Shown one piece after another: positions 17,994 through 25,958 of a stretch of DNA of 34,925 nt; the first letter of the stretch is position 1, and every line of letters begins with the position of its first letter. Location: assembly GCA_011523395.1 (NCBI GenBank), contig WTGW01000023.1:1-34925 (forward strand). The letters are read 5' to 3'. The notes beneath the pieces were generated by a model, which made no database searches, was not told where the DNA came from, and worked only from the letters and a program-made list of their open reading frames with translations. The DNA is from Acidimicrobiia bacterium (GTDB lineage Bacteria > Actinomycetota > Acidimicrobiia > Spongiisociales > Spongiisociaceae). The translations under genes were made by a program, and so were the position numbers.

Positions 17994-18103
17994 CCGACTC
18001 GATCCGGCGACCGGCTTGGACGGCCACGCTCAGCATGCCGAGCCCGGCCCGGCGCCGCTCCAACCACGGCTGGCCCTTCGAACGAGGGGACCCCCTCCGC
18101 GGA

Positions 18104-19030
18104 TCAAACGAGTCCCCGGAGGAGTTCCTGCCTGACGCCTGCGACGTAGGTAACCGTCGGGTTCACCACCTGGGTGGCGCGCGCCTCGAGGACCTGGCTC
18201 AGTAGCAGGACGGCTTCTCGGGGTTCGAGCCCGTAGTCGGCATGGAGCCAGCGGATCAACTCGGTCACCGCCACCCTGAGGGAGCTCTCCGCCGGCCGGT
18301 CGGCCGCCACCGTGAAGATACGATCCGAGGTGACGATCCGGGGCCAGATCATCTCGGCCGGACGTGGCATGAGTTGGACCCTCAGCCGGAGGAGGGCACT
18401 CGTCTCGATACCGGTACCCGAGACCTCGCCGTCCCCCTGCACGGCGTGAACATCGCCGATATGCAGCAGGGCCCCGGGGACATTGACGACCAGACGCACC
18501 CTGGCGCCCGGCCCGACCTCCTGCACGTCCATGTTCCCGCCCCAGTTGCCGACCCGCACCGTCGACTGCGCTTCGTGAGCGGGAGCAACGGCCACCATCC
18601 CCACCATCGGGCGGGCAGGGATGGTCAATCCCCGGCTCCAGATCACATGGTCGCCACGTATCCGGACGACACGCGCCGCGGCCAAGTCTCCAACCGGAAC
18701 GGGTGAGCTCGGAAAGAGCCGGTTGCTCCCCGCGAACGTGGTGTACCCGACCGGCGCCAGTTCCATGTCCTCGATCACGACTTCTATCGCCATCCCCGGC
18801 TCGGCGCCCTCCACCCAGATGGCGCCCGAGGACGGGTTGGCACCCTCGACCTCGTAGGAATGGTGTTCCGACCACTCCTCCCGAAGGTCGTCAGGCACGG
18901 CGGAGATGTCAGGACCCCGGTTCATCTGGGTGGCCACCTCGAACACCTCGCCCGGCTCCACGCGCAGGGTGGGAGGGTTGTTCGGGCTCGCTTCGTAGTA
19001 GAGGGGAGAAGGCCCCTGGCGCCGGATCAT
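18104..19030 (-). CDS. Acetamidase/formamidase family protein
   Basis: HSYEVEGANPSSGAIWVEGAEPGMAIEVVIEDMELAPVGYT; GNWGGNMDVQEVGPGARVRLVVNVPGALLHIGDVHAVQGDGEVSGTGIE is the family hallmark. Confidence 0.9.
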   Translation of the reverse strand: MIRRQGPSPLYYEASPNNPPTLRVEPGEVFEVATQMNRGPDISAVPDDLREEWSEHHSYEVEGANPSSGAIWVEGAEPGMAIEVVIEDMELAPVGYTTFAGSNRLFPSSPVPVGDLAAARVVRIRGDHVIWSRGLTIPARPMVGMVAVAPAHEAQSTVRVGNWGGNMDVQEVGPGARVRLVVNVPGALLHIGDVHAVQGDGEVSGTGIETSALLRLRVQLMPRPAEMIWPRIVTSDRIFTVAADRPAESSLRVAVTELIRWLHADYGLEPREAVLLLSQVLEARATQVVNPTVTYVAGVRQELLRGLV

Positions 19031-19037
19031 CTGCCGA

Positions 19038-20204
19038 TCATCCTCCCAGGATCTCCGCCAACCTGTCGGCGATGATCTTCTCCTGGCCGGCCTGCAAGGT
19101 GGAGACGCGTACGTCGAGATAGTCCCGATCCGGGTCTACCCACTGGTAGTGGGGGCGAAGGATGATGCACGGCTCCCCGTCGTGTAGCTCCCTGACCACT
19201 TCCGCCAGGGTCTTGGGTGAGCGGAAGCGGTCGAACGTGACCCGCAGAGAGTCCGGCGGCTTCGGATCGGCGGTAACGGAGCCGTCCTCGTAGGAGAAGC
19301 TCAGGAACGGGAACGCCTGGAGGCGAGACCGCATGTTCTCCATGAGCCGCCGGTAGTTCCGGAAGCGCCGGCCGTGGTCCATCTCCAGCCAGTTCCTGAG
19401 CGCTGCGTAGGCAGCCATTATCTCGGCGCGACCGACCTTCATGTGCCTTCCGAACGCCTGCGCGTCCGGCCCCTCGAAGGCCAGGTAGCTGTTCCTACGG
19501 GCAGCCGCGATGCCGGCGGCCGTTCCGGTGAGGATTCCCGCCATCGAACCGGCGCCGAAGAACTTCCCGCTGTAGGTGGCGAAGTCGGCGCCGGCGCGAA
19601 CGTACTTGCTGAAGTTCTCGAGGGGGTAGACCTGCTCGGCCGCGTCGACGATCACCGCCAGGCGATGGCGCCGGGCAATCTCGAGGACCCGCTCGAACGG
19701 GACCACGTTGGGCGCACCGGGAGCGTAGAAGAAGATCCCGGCCGTCCGCTCGCCGATGACCTTCTCGATGTCTCCCTCCGAGGTGGAACACTCGTCGCCG
19801 GCCGGCACGATCCTGCCGCCGGCGCCCTCGAGACACCGGTCGTAGAAAGTCCGCCTTCCGGCCTGGACCACGAACTCGTTGCGGAGCCCGGTGGTATCGG
19901 GGATCCGCGCCACCAGGTCCTTCCTTCCTTCGGTCATGCAGGCCGCCGTGGCCAGGACTGCCGCGGCCGCGGCTCCAGGGGTCACCATCGCTGCCTCGAT
20001 CCCGAGCATCCCGGCGATCGCCTCGCCGGCCGCGTCGGAGAGGCTCTCCACCTCCAGGAAGGATTCGTTGGCTGCCGACACGGCTTCGAGCACCGTTCCC
20101 CGGGGGAGGCTGCCGCCTAGCCCCGTCAGGTCGTTGTGGGCGTTGATCACAGGACGAACACCCAGTTCGGAAAGAAGCACGTGCCCGGTCCACCCACCGC
20201 TCAT
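19038..20204 (-). CDS. PLP-dependent SelA-like enzyme (L-seryl-tRNA(Sec) selenium transferase-related family)
   Basis: LGVRPVINAHNDLTGLGGSLPRGTVLEAVSAA; DAAEQVYPLENFSKYVRAGADFATYSGKFFGAGSMAGILTG contains the predicted PLP lysine. Confidence 0.82.
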   Translation of the reverse strand: MSGGWTGHVLLSELGVRPVINAHNDLTGLGGSLPRGTVLEAVSAANESFLEVESLSDAAGEAIAGMLGIEAAMVTPGAAAAAVLATAACMTEGRKDLVARIPDTTGLRNEFVVQAGRRTFYDRCLEGAGGRIVPAGDECSTSEGDIEKVIGERTAGIFFYAPGAPNVVPFERVLEIARRHRLAVIVDAAEQVYPLENFSKYVRAGADFATYSGKFFGAGSMAGILTGTAAGIAAARRNSYLAFEGPDAQAFGRHMKVGRAEIMAAYAALRNWLEMDHGRRFRNYRRLMENMRSRLQAFPFLSFSYEDGSVTADPKPPDSLRVTFDRFRSPKTLAEVVRELHDGEPCIILRPHYQWVDPDRDYLDVRVSTLQAGQEKIIADRLAEILGG

Positions 20205-20246
20205 AGGGCGGACCCACCCCCGATCATCGACACGATCCGCCGCCGA

Positions 20247-21236
20247 TCATCCCTCGGCCGGGGTCGTGAGTATCTCCGCCAGCCGGTTGGCGCCGATGCT
20301 CCCGCCGCTCAGGACGCAGGCGACGGGGCCGTCCCGCCGCTCCCCGAGGGCCGCCGCCAGCGACATGGCGCCGGAGCCCTCCACGACCAGCTTGTTCCCC
20401 AGCGCCAGGCTCGCGATCGCGGTACGCACATCGTCCTCGGAGACCAGAGCCACCCTGTCAACCACGGAGCTCACCAGCGGGTACATCTCGTCGACCACGA
20501 CCGGCACGGCCGTGCCATCGCAGATCGTCGCCCCTGCTTGCACCCAGGTCGGCTTTCCGGCCTCCAGAGCCGCTCCCAGCGAGGGGCACGCCGTGCTCTG
20601 CACTCCCACCACCTCCACGGCCGGCCGAAGCTCCTTGATCACGCTGCCTATCGCCGCCACCAGACCGCCGCCACCCACAGGTATGTAGACGGCCTTCAAC
20701 TCGGGCAGCTCGTCGAGTATCTCCATTCCGATCGTTCCGGAACCCGCCAGCATCGAGGGGTCGCCCCACGGGTTGAGGTAGCTGTACGGCTCCCGCTCCC
20801 ACCCCCTGTCGAAGACGTAGTCCATCAGCGCCGAGAACGGCACCGGCACCGGGGTAACACCGTAGGAGCGGACACCGTCGACCTTCACTCTCGGGGCACT
20901 GTCCGGCAGGAGGCTCCTGGCCGGGACCCCTAGAAGCCGGGCCACGTACCCGAGGGCCTGGGCGGTATTGCCGGCGCTCTGCGTGCTCAGCCCTCTCTCC
21001 CTCTCGACGGGGGACAGCGACATGCCCCAGTTCAGCACGCCCCGCAGCTTGAACGACCCGGCCGGCTGGAGGCACTCCGCCTTGAGCCAGACCGGTTCGC
21101 CGTCCTCCATGGTCTTGTACCGCAACAGCGGTGTCCGCAACGCCACTCCTTCGATGCGGCCGGCCGCCTCCTCCACGTCCCGGATCGACGGAGGGGGAAT
21201 GGGTGGGCCGCCCGATCCGGTTCTCATCTCGCTCAT
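20247..21236 (-). CDS. Threonine/serine dehydratase-like PLP-dependent enzyme (fold type II)
   Basis: PLLRYKTMEDGEPVWLKAECLQPAGSFKLRG (PLP Lys), STQSAGNTAQALGYVARLLG, VGGGGLVAAIG, VLSGGSIG. ATG at 21236 overlaps the ABC ATPase stop (ATGA). Confidence 0.86.
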   Translation of the reverse strand: MSEMRTGSGGPPIPPPSIRDVEEAAGRIEGVALRTPLLRYKTMEDGEPVWLKAECLQPAGSFKLRGVLNWGMSLSPVERERGLSTQSAGNTAQALGYVARLLGVPARSLLPDSAPRVKVDGVRSYGVTPVPVPFSALMDYVFDRGWEREPYSYLNPWGDPSMLAGSGTIGMEILDELPELKAVYIPVGGGGLVAAIGSVIKELRPAVEVVGVQSTACPSLGAALEAGKPTWVQAGATICDGTAVPVVVDEMYPLVSSVVDRVALVSEDDVRTAIASLALGNKLVVEGSGAMSLAAALGERRDGPVACVLSGGSIGANRLAEILTTPAEG

Positions 21237-22075
21237 TCGTTCAACTCCCGTCCATCGCTGCCGGAATGGATCGGAGCGTAGGGTATGCACATCGGTGAGC
21301 CGGTCTTCGGGTCGGCGACCACGGCGGCCTCGACCCCGAAGCATTCCCGGAGCAGTCCCGGCGTCAACACCTCGTCAGGAGCGCCGTCGGCGACGACGTC
21401 ACCACCGGACATGGCGATCATACGATCCGAGAACCTGGCCGCATGGTTGAGGTCGTGGAGCACCATGACGATGGTCACCCTACGGTCCCGGTTCAGGCTT
21501 GACACCAGCTCCAGCAGATCCAGTTGGTGACCGACGTCCAGGAAGGTGGTGGGCTCGTCCAGGAGGAGGATCTCGGTCTGCTGGGCGAGGGCGAGCGCCA
21601 TCCAGGCCCTCTGGCGTTCGCCCCCGGACAGCGTGTCGATGGGACGGTGGACGAATTCCTCGAGGCGGGTCAGCCGGATGGCTTCTTCGATCGCGTCATC
21701 GTCCTGGCGGCGGAGCATGCCGAGCGCGCCCACATGGGGGAACCGGCCCTGCTCCACCAACTCCACCACGGTTAGCTCGGCCGGGACCTCGTGCACCTGC
21801 GGGAGAATCGCCATCTGGCGAGCCACCTGCCGGGTCGGCAGGCCGTTTATGTCCTGGCCGTTGAGGTAAACGGCGCCCGCCAGGGGAGCGAGCAGGCGCG
21901 CCAGCGTCTTGAGGGTGGTGCTCTTCCCCGATCCGTTCGGACCCACCAGCGACGTCCTGCTCCCCTTCTCCACGCTCAGGCTGAGGCGCTGCGACACAAC
22001 GTGCCTTCCGTATCCGGTGGAGATCCCCTCGGTCAGGATGGCGGGGTCGGCGGCCATCGGCTCCCTCCCGGTCAT
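21233..22075 (-). CDS. Iron/siderophore/cobalamin-type ABC transporter ATP-binding protein (FecE-like)
   Basis: Walker A GPNGSGKST, signature LSGGERQRAWMALALAQ, Walker B ILLLDEPTTFLD; VSQRLSLSVEKGSRTSLVGPNG. Confidence 0.94.
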   Translation of the reverse strand: MTGREPMAADPAILTEGISTGYGRHVVSQRLSLSVEKGSRTSLVGPNGSGKSTTLKTLARLLAPLAGAVYLNGQDINGLPTRQVARQMAILPQVHEVPAELTVVELVEQGRFPHVGALGMLRRQDDDAIEEAIRLTRLEEFVHRPIDTLSGGERQRAWMALALAQQTEILLLDEPTTFLDVGHQLDLLELVSSLNRDRRVTIVMVLHDLNHAARFSDRMIAMSGGDVVADGAPDEVLTPGLLRECFGVEAAVVADPKTGSPMCIPYAPIHSGSDGRELNE

Positions 22076-23160
22076 CGCGTGCGTTCCCGCATGAGGTAGA
22101 GGAAGAACGGTGCTCCCACCAGGGCGGTGAAGGCGCCAACCGGGATGCGGCTACCGCTTTCGGTGCGGATGTCAACGAACGGGATCCAGTCGAGCGAGAA
22201 GACGCGAGCCAGAAGGTCGGCGGCCACGAGGATGACGGCGCCCACCAGAGCGGAGCAGACCAGCAGCCTCCGGAGGTCCGAGCCCACCAGGGTGCGAGCC
22301 AGGTGGGGACCGATGAGGCCCAGAAAGGCGATACCGCCGACCACGGATACCGATCCGGCCGCCAGCACGACCGCCGTCATGAGGATGAACGCACGGGCCA
22401 ACTCGGAACGCAGTCCGAGGCTCACCGACGTGCTATCTCCCAACTGGAGCGCATTGGCCAGCGGTATGACCAGCACCACCAGGGGAAGGGCCAGCGCCGC
22501 AACGGGCACCAGGAAGACCAGGTGGTCCCACGTCCGCGTGCTCAGCGATCCCACCAGCCACCTGACGATCGAGTCGATGTGGCTACCCGAGATCAGGACC
22601 ATGAACGACGTGACCGACGAGAGTGCGGCGGCAACGACCACCCCGGTCAGGATGAGCCGGATGGGATCGGTGCCGGCGCGGCGGTAGCTGAGCACGTAGA
22701 CGATGGCTCCTGCTGCCAGACCACCCGCAATCGCCCCCAGCGGCACCAGGGCGTTCAGATCGTTCAGCGCCCCCTCCGACCCGAAGGTGATCACCAGGGC
22801 CAGGACCGCACCCAGGACGGCGCCCTGCGTCACCCCGACCGTCGCGGGAGCGGCCAGGGGATTCCGGAGAACCGACTGGAGCAGCGCCCCGGACGAGGAC
22901 AGCATCGCCCCGGCCAGCGCGGCGATCAGGACACGGGGCACCCGGACCTCCCACACCGAGATACGGTGGTGAAGCTCGTCCGCCTGATCGATCAGGGCTT
23001 TGAGGACGAGATCGGGACCGAAGACGACCGGGCCCAGCATCACGTAGGCGAACATCACGGCCAGGAGCAACGCGCCGAGCGCCACCAGTACCTGCCGGGT
23101 CCGGACCTCCGGAGTGACGCCGGCCTTCCCGCGCCGGTCTACGGCGGCGGTGACGGTCAA
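22072..23160 (-). CDS. FecCD-family ABC transporter permease
   Basis: RVPRVLIAALAGAMLSSSGALLQSVLRNPLAAPATVGVTQGA; GGIAFLGLIGPHLARTLVGSD. The TTG at 23160 overlaps the upstream permease stop (TTGA); the track start at 23235 is probably too early. Confidence 0.9.
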   Translation of the reverse strand: MTVTAAVDRRGKAGVTPEVRTRQVLVALGALLLAVMFAYVMLGPVVFGPDLVLKALIDQADELHHRISVWEVRVPRVLIAALAGAMLSSSGALLQSVLRNPLAAPATVGVTQGAVLGAVLALVITFGSEGALNDLNALVPLGAIAGGLAAGAIVYVLSYRRAGTDPIRLILTGVVVAAALSSVTSFMVLISGSHIDSIVRWLVGSLSTRTWDHLVFLVPVAALALPLVVLVIPLANALQLGDSTSVSLGLRSELARAFILMTAVVLAAGSVSVVGGIAFLGLIGPHLARTLVGSDLRRLLVCSALVGAVILVAADLLARVFSLDWIPFVDIRTESGSRIPVGAFTALVGAPFFLYLMRERTR

Positions 23161-24212
23161 GGGATGGCCCTTCGCCGCACTAGCCCTCTTTGCATGAGCA
23201 CCAGTAATGCCGGGGCGCCTAAGACGACCGTCCACAGACCGACCGCGATCTCGTGCGGATGGAGGGCGAGCCGGGCAGCCATGTCGGCGCTGACAACGAG
23301 GATCGCCCCCACCGCCGCGGAGACGGGGAGGACGATCCGGGCGTCCGAAGTCCGCAGCAACCTGCGGACGATGTGGGGCGAGACGAGCGCCACGAATCCG
23401 ATCGGGCCCGCAATGGCGATCACCGGCGCCACCAGCAGGACCGCCGCGGCGAAGAGAAGTGCCCTGGTACGCCGGACGCCGACACCGAGTCCTTCGGCCA
23501 TCTCGTCACCCAAGGCCAGGATGTTCAGAGGCCTTCCGGCGAGGAGGAAGACAACCGGCAGAGCAACGGTCCAGGGGGCCACCAAGCGCACCTCCTCCCA
23601 TTGAACGTCGGAGAGACTCCCGACCAGGAAACGGTAGATGATCGAGACACCTCCGAAGTTGGGAGCAAGCGTTATAACCGCTATCACCAGCGCGTTCAGC
23701 AGGGCCGTGAACGCTGCTCCCACCAGCAGCATGCGCATGGGGTTGCTCTTGAGGCTCACCAACGACAGGATCAGCGTTCCCGTAGCCAGTCCCGCCGCGA
23801 GAGCGGCCAGCGGCAGGGCGATACCTGGAAACGGGAGTCGGAAGGCGACGATGGTGGCGACTGCCAGCGAGGCTCCTGCGGACACGCCGATCAGCTCAGG
23901 ACCGGCGAGAGGGTTCCGGAGCGTGTCCTGCATCACCGCGCCCGAAACGCCGAGCATCCCACCCGCCACGAGTCCGCCGATCACTCTCGGAAGCCGGAGG
24001 TTCTGGACGATGAACCGCTGGTTTCCCTCGGACGTGCCCGATCCGGACAGTGCGTCCAGTACCTGCCCGACCGACAGGTCGGGGGTTCCCTGCATGAGTG
24101 ACACCACGGCCACCGCTGCGCACAGGCAGGCGATGAGGAGCACCACGATGGCAGCCCGGGCCGACCTGCCGCGGAACAGGGAGCGCCTCCTCAGTAAGCC
24201 CCGATCATTCAT
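23157..24212 (-). CDS. FecCD-family ABC transporter permease
   Basis: RLPRVIGGLVAGGMLGVSGAVMQDTLRNPLAGPELIGVSAGAS; GPIGFVALVSPHIVRRLLRTSD. Confidence 0.92.
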   Translation of the reverse strand: MNDRGLLRRRSLFRGRSARAAIVVLLIACLCAAVAVVSLMQGTPDLSVGQVLDALSGSGTSEGNQRFIVQNLRLPRVIGGLVAGGMLGVSGAVMQDTLRNPLAGPELIGVSAGASLAVATIVAFRLPFPGIALPLAALAAGLATGTLILSLVSLKSNPMRMLLVGAAFTALLNALVIAVITLAPNFGGVSIIYRFLVGSLSDVQWEEVRLVAPWTVALPVVFLLAGRPLNILALGDEMAEGLGVGVRRTRALLFAAAVLLVAPVIAIAGPIGFVALVSPHIVRRLLRTSDARIVLPVSAAVGAILVVSADMAARLALHPHEIAVGLWTVVLGAPALLVLMQRGLVRRRAIP

Positions 24213-24403
24213 GGATGGAGGTTTGTGGGGGTGACGGGAATAGGTGCTCCTCGCTCCTGACCTGGGGTTATAGGCATTTTGGCAGCCCTATCTCCCGGCC
24301 GGGTGTGAAGTCAACCGCCGGGTGAAGGGTGGCTATTTCGCAAGTGATGTGCTTGACGTGGCCTGATCCGCGCCGAAGGGCTGAGAACAGGAATAGTCGG
24401 AGC

Positions 24404-24438
24404 TAGGGGAGGGTCGAGAGACCGACGACCCTCCCCTA
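24404..24438 (-). repeat. Strong inverted repeat (13-bp perfect stem, 9-nt loop) between metal-type SBP and permease genes
   Basis: TAGGGGAGGGTCG-AGAGACCGA-CGACCCTCCCCTA; no downstream T-tract on the minus strand. Confidence 0.85.
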
Positions 24439-24467
24439 ACCGGCTTGCCCCCCGGGGGTGATCCCAC

Positions 24468-25664
24468 CTAGGCAGCAGGCATCCAAACCGATAGATCTCC
24501 TGGATGGTCGTAGATGGCCGGCCAGCCGGCATTCAGGTAGCACTGGTAAGCCCACTGGAGCATCAGCAGCCCGTGACCGAAGGCACCCGCCGAGTCCTCC
24601 TCACACACCCGGCCTTCGCGGTGGGCGGTGGTGTTGAGCCACACTTCCTGGGTGACGGTGTCGTAGCGGGCGCTTCCGGGCCAGGTGATCATGACCCAAA
24701 CCTCGGGATCCGTCTCCACGATGAACTCCCAGGAGAACTCGCTGTCCGGGGATCCGTATTCGGATTCGCCCTGGTCCGGGAAGGCACACGTCCCGGCCCC
24801 CTCGGAGTGGAGGAACTCGCAGAACGAGGACGAGTCCCAGATCATCCAGTTGGTATCCCCGAATCCGACGGCCACCCGGGTGTCCACGGCTCCGGCGGGA
24901 AGATCGGCCGCCAGGGCTGCGACGTTGGCCTCGAACCTGGCGATGGCCGCGGTCGCCTCTTCTTCCCTGCCCGTCAGGATGCCCACATCGATCCATCCCT
25001 CCTTGAGAGTCTCGACGCCGCCGATATCGACCAGATACACCGGGGCGACGACTTCTAGCGCGTCCCGGACCTCTTCCTCACCGACCCGTCCGATGATCAG
25101 GTCGGGCTCGAACTGGGCGACTTCCTCCACGGACATACGATCACCGAGCACCGGAATGTCAGCAGCTCCGTCGCCGTAGTAGGCGGCGGCACTACCCCAA
25201 CCATCGCCTCGATGCTGGGCGATAGGCACTATTCCCAGGTCGGAGGTGAGGTCGGTGCAGTTGTCCTGCACGCACAGGACCCGCTCGGCAGGACTGTCGA
25301 GCGTGATCTCGCGCCCGCTTCCGTCCGTGACCGTCAGGGTCATGGGCTCGTCCTCGTGCTCGTGGTCGTCCTCGTCGTCCTCGTGCTCGTGGTCGTCTTC
25401 CTCGTGCTCGTCCTCGTGCTCGTCGTCCTCTTCGTGCTCGTCCTCGTGCTCGTCGTCCTCTTCGTGCTCGTCCTCGTCCTCGTGCTCCTCGGTTGCAGGG
25501 GGCGCGGAGGTGGTGGTTGTGGCCGCGGTGGTGGTTGTGGCCGCCGTGGTGTCGCCCGCGTCCTCGCCACCGCATGCGGTCGCTACCAGAAACAGTGCCG
25601 CAACCACGACGCAGACCCGGATGCTCCGTGGGGACAAGAACTCGAAGATCCTCAGATTGACCAT
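24468..25664 (-). CDS. FepB/BtuF-type ABC transporter substrate-binding lipoprotein with H/D/E-rich tract
   Basis: Signal peptide with lipobox LVATAC; MTLTVTDGSGREITLDSPAERVLCVQDNCTDLTSDLGIVPIA; VLGDRMSVEEVAQFEPDLIIG. ATG at 25664 preferred; TTG at 25685 possible. Confidence 0.88.
   Translation of the reverse strand: MVNLRIFEFLSPRSIRVCVVVAALFLVATACGGEDAGDTTAATTTTAATTTTSAPPATEEHEDEDEHEEDDEHEDEHEEDDEHEDEHEEDDHEHEDDEDDHEHEDEPMTLTVTDGSGREITLDSPAERVLCVQDNCTDLTSDLGIVPIAQHRGDGWGSAAAYYGDGAADIPVLGDRMSVEEVAQFEPDLIIGRVGEEEVRDALEVVAPVYLVDIGGVETLKEGWIDVGILTGREEEATAAIARFEANVAALAADLPAGAVDTRVAVGFGDTNWMIWDSSSFCEFLHSEGAGTCAFPDQGESEYGSPDSEFSWEFIVETDPEVWVMITWPGSARYDTVTQEVWLNTTAHREGRVCEEDSAGAFGHGLLMLQWAYQCYLNAGWPAIYDHPGDLSVWMPAA
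25347..25490 (-). repeat. In-frame low-complexity/tandem repeat (30-bp unit) encoding a tract of only His, Asp and Glu
   Basis: Encodes EEHEDEDEHEEDDEHEDEHEEDDEHEDEHEEDDHEHEDDEDDHEHEDE: 48 residues, 10 His; repeated unit EHEDEHEEDD. Confidence 0.9.
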
Positions 25665-25698
25665 GGTGAAGTAGTGCCCTTTCAATAGTCGCTCCCAT

Positions 25699-25727
25699 AA
25701 TGATAATGATTCTCATTCTTATGTCAA
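25699..25727 (-). promoter_or_regulatory. Fur-family-box-controlled promoter of the metal-type SBP operon
   Basis: Plus strand AATGATAATGATTCTCATT (25699-25717), close to the TGATAATnATTATCA Fur-box core. On the minus strand TTGACA (25727-25722), 16-nt spacer, TATCAT (25705-25700). Confidence 0.75.
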
Positions 25728-25915
25728 TGCCCCGGAGTGGTGCCCGCGCGCCGTTTCGACGTTGGTATGGCCGCGACTCCTGCATTTCGACAACGGTGGT
25801 GAACGCGCCCGCTCTATGAGGTAGAAGACATTTGGTTTGGCCGAGTACGCACAAGTCACTCGCGATCGCTATGTGTGAGCACTCACCAGCTATATATTTT
25901 CGCACTTACACCTGC

Positions 25916-25921
25916 TATAAT
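25916..25921 (+). promoter_or_regulatory. Candidate -10 element (TATAAT) upstream of the DUF4143-type ATPase
   Basis: Exact TATAAT in an AT-rich patch 38 bp upstream of the preferred GTG start; no convincing -35 box. Confidence 0.4.
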
Positions 25922-25958
25922 CTCGCACTCAGACGGCTTCGAGACAAGGAGGTGGCTG

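Noticed and set aside
22303-23604. 433-aa plus-strand ORF opposite the FecCD permeases
   Set aside because: Gln/Arg/His/Asp-rich mirror sequence of hydrophobic permease genes; no support.
25347-25490. Possible CRISPR-like array from 30-bp repeats
   Set aside because: Repeats are directly adjacent, in frame and low complexity within a CDS; no unique spacers and no cas genes.
25212-25688. Plus-strand ORF with Leu/Val-repeat 'membrane' segment opposite the H/D/E tract
   Set aside because: Hydrophobic repeat is simply the complement of GAG/GAC/CAC codons in the SBP; not an independent gene.
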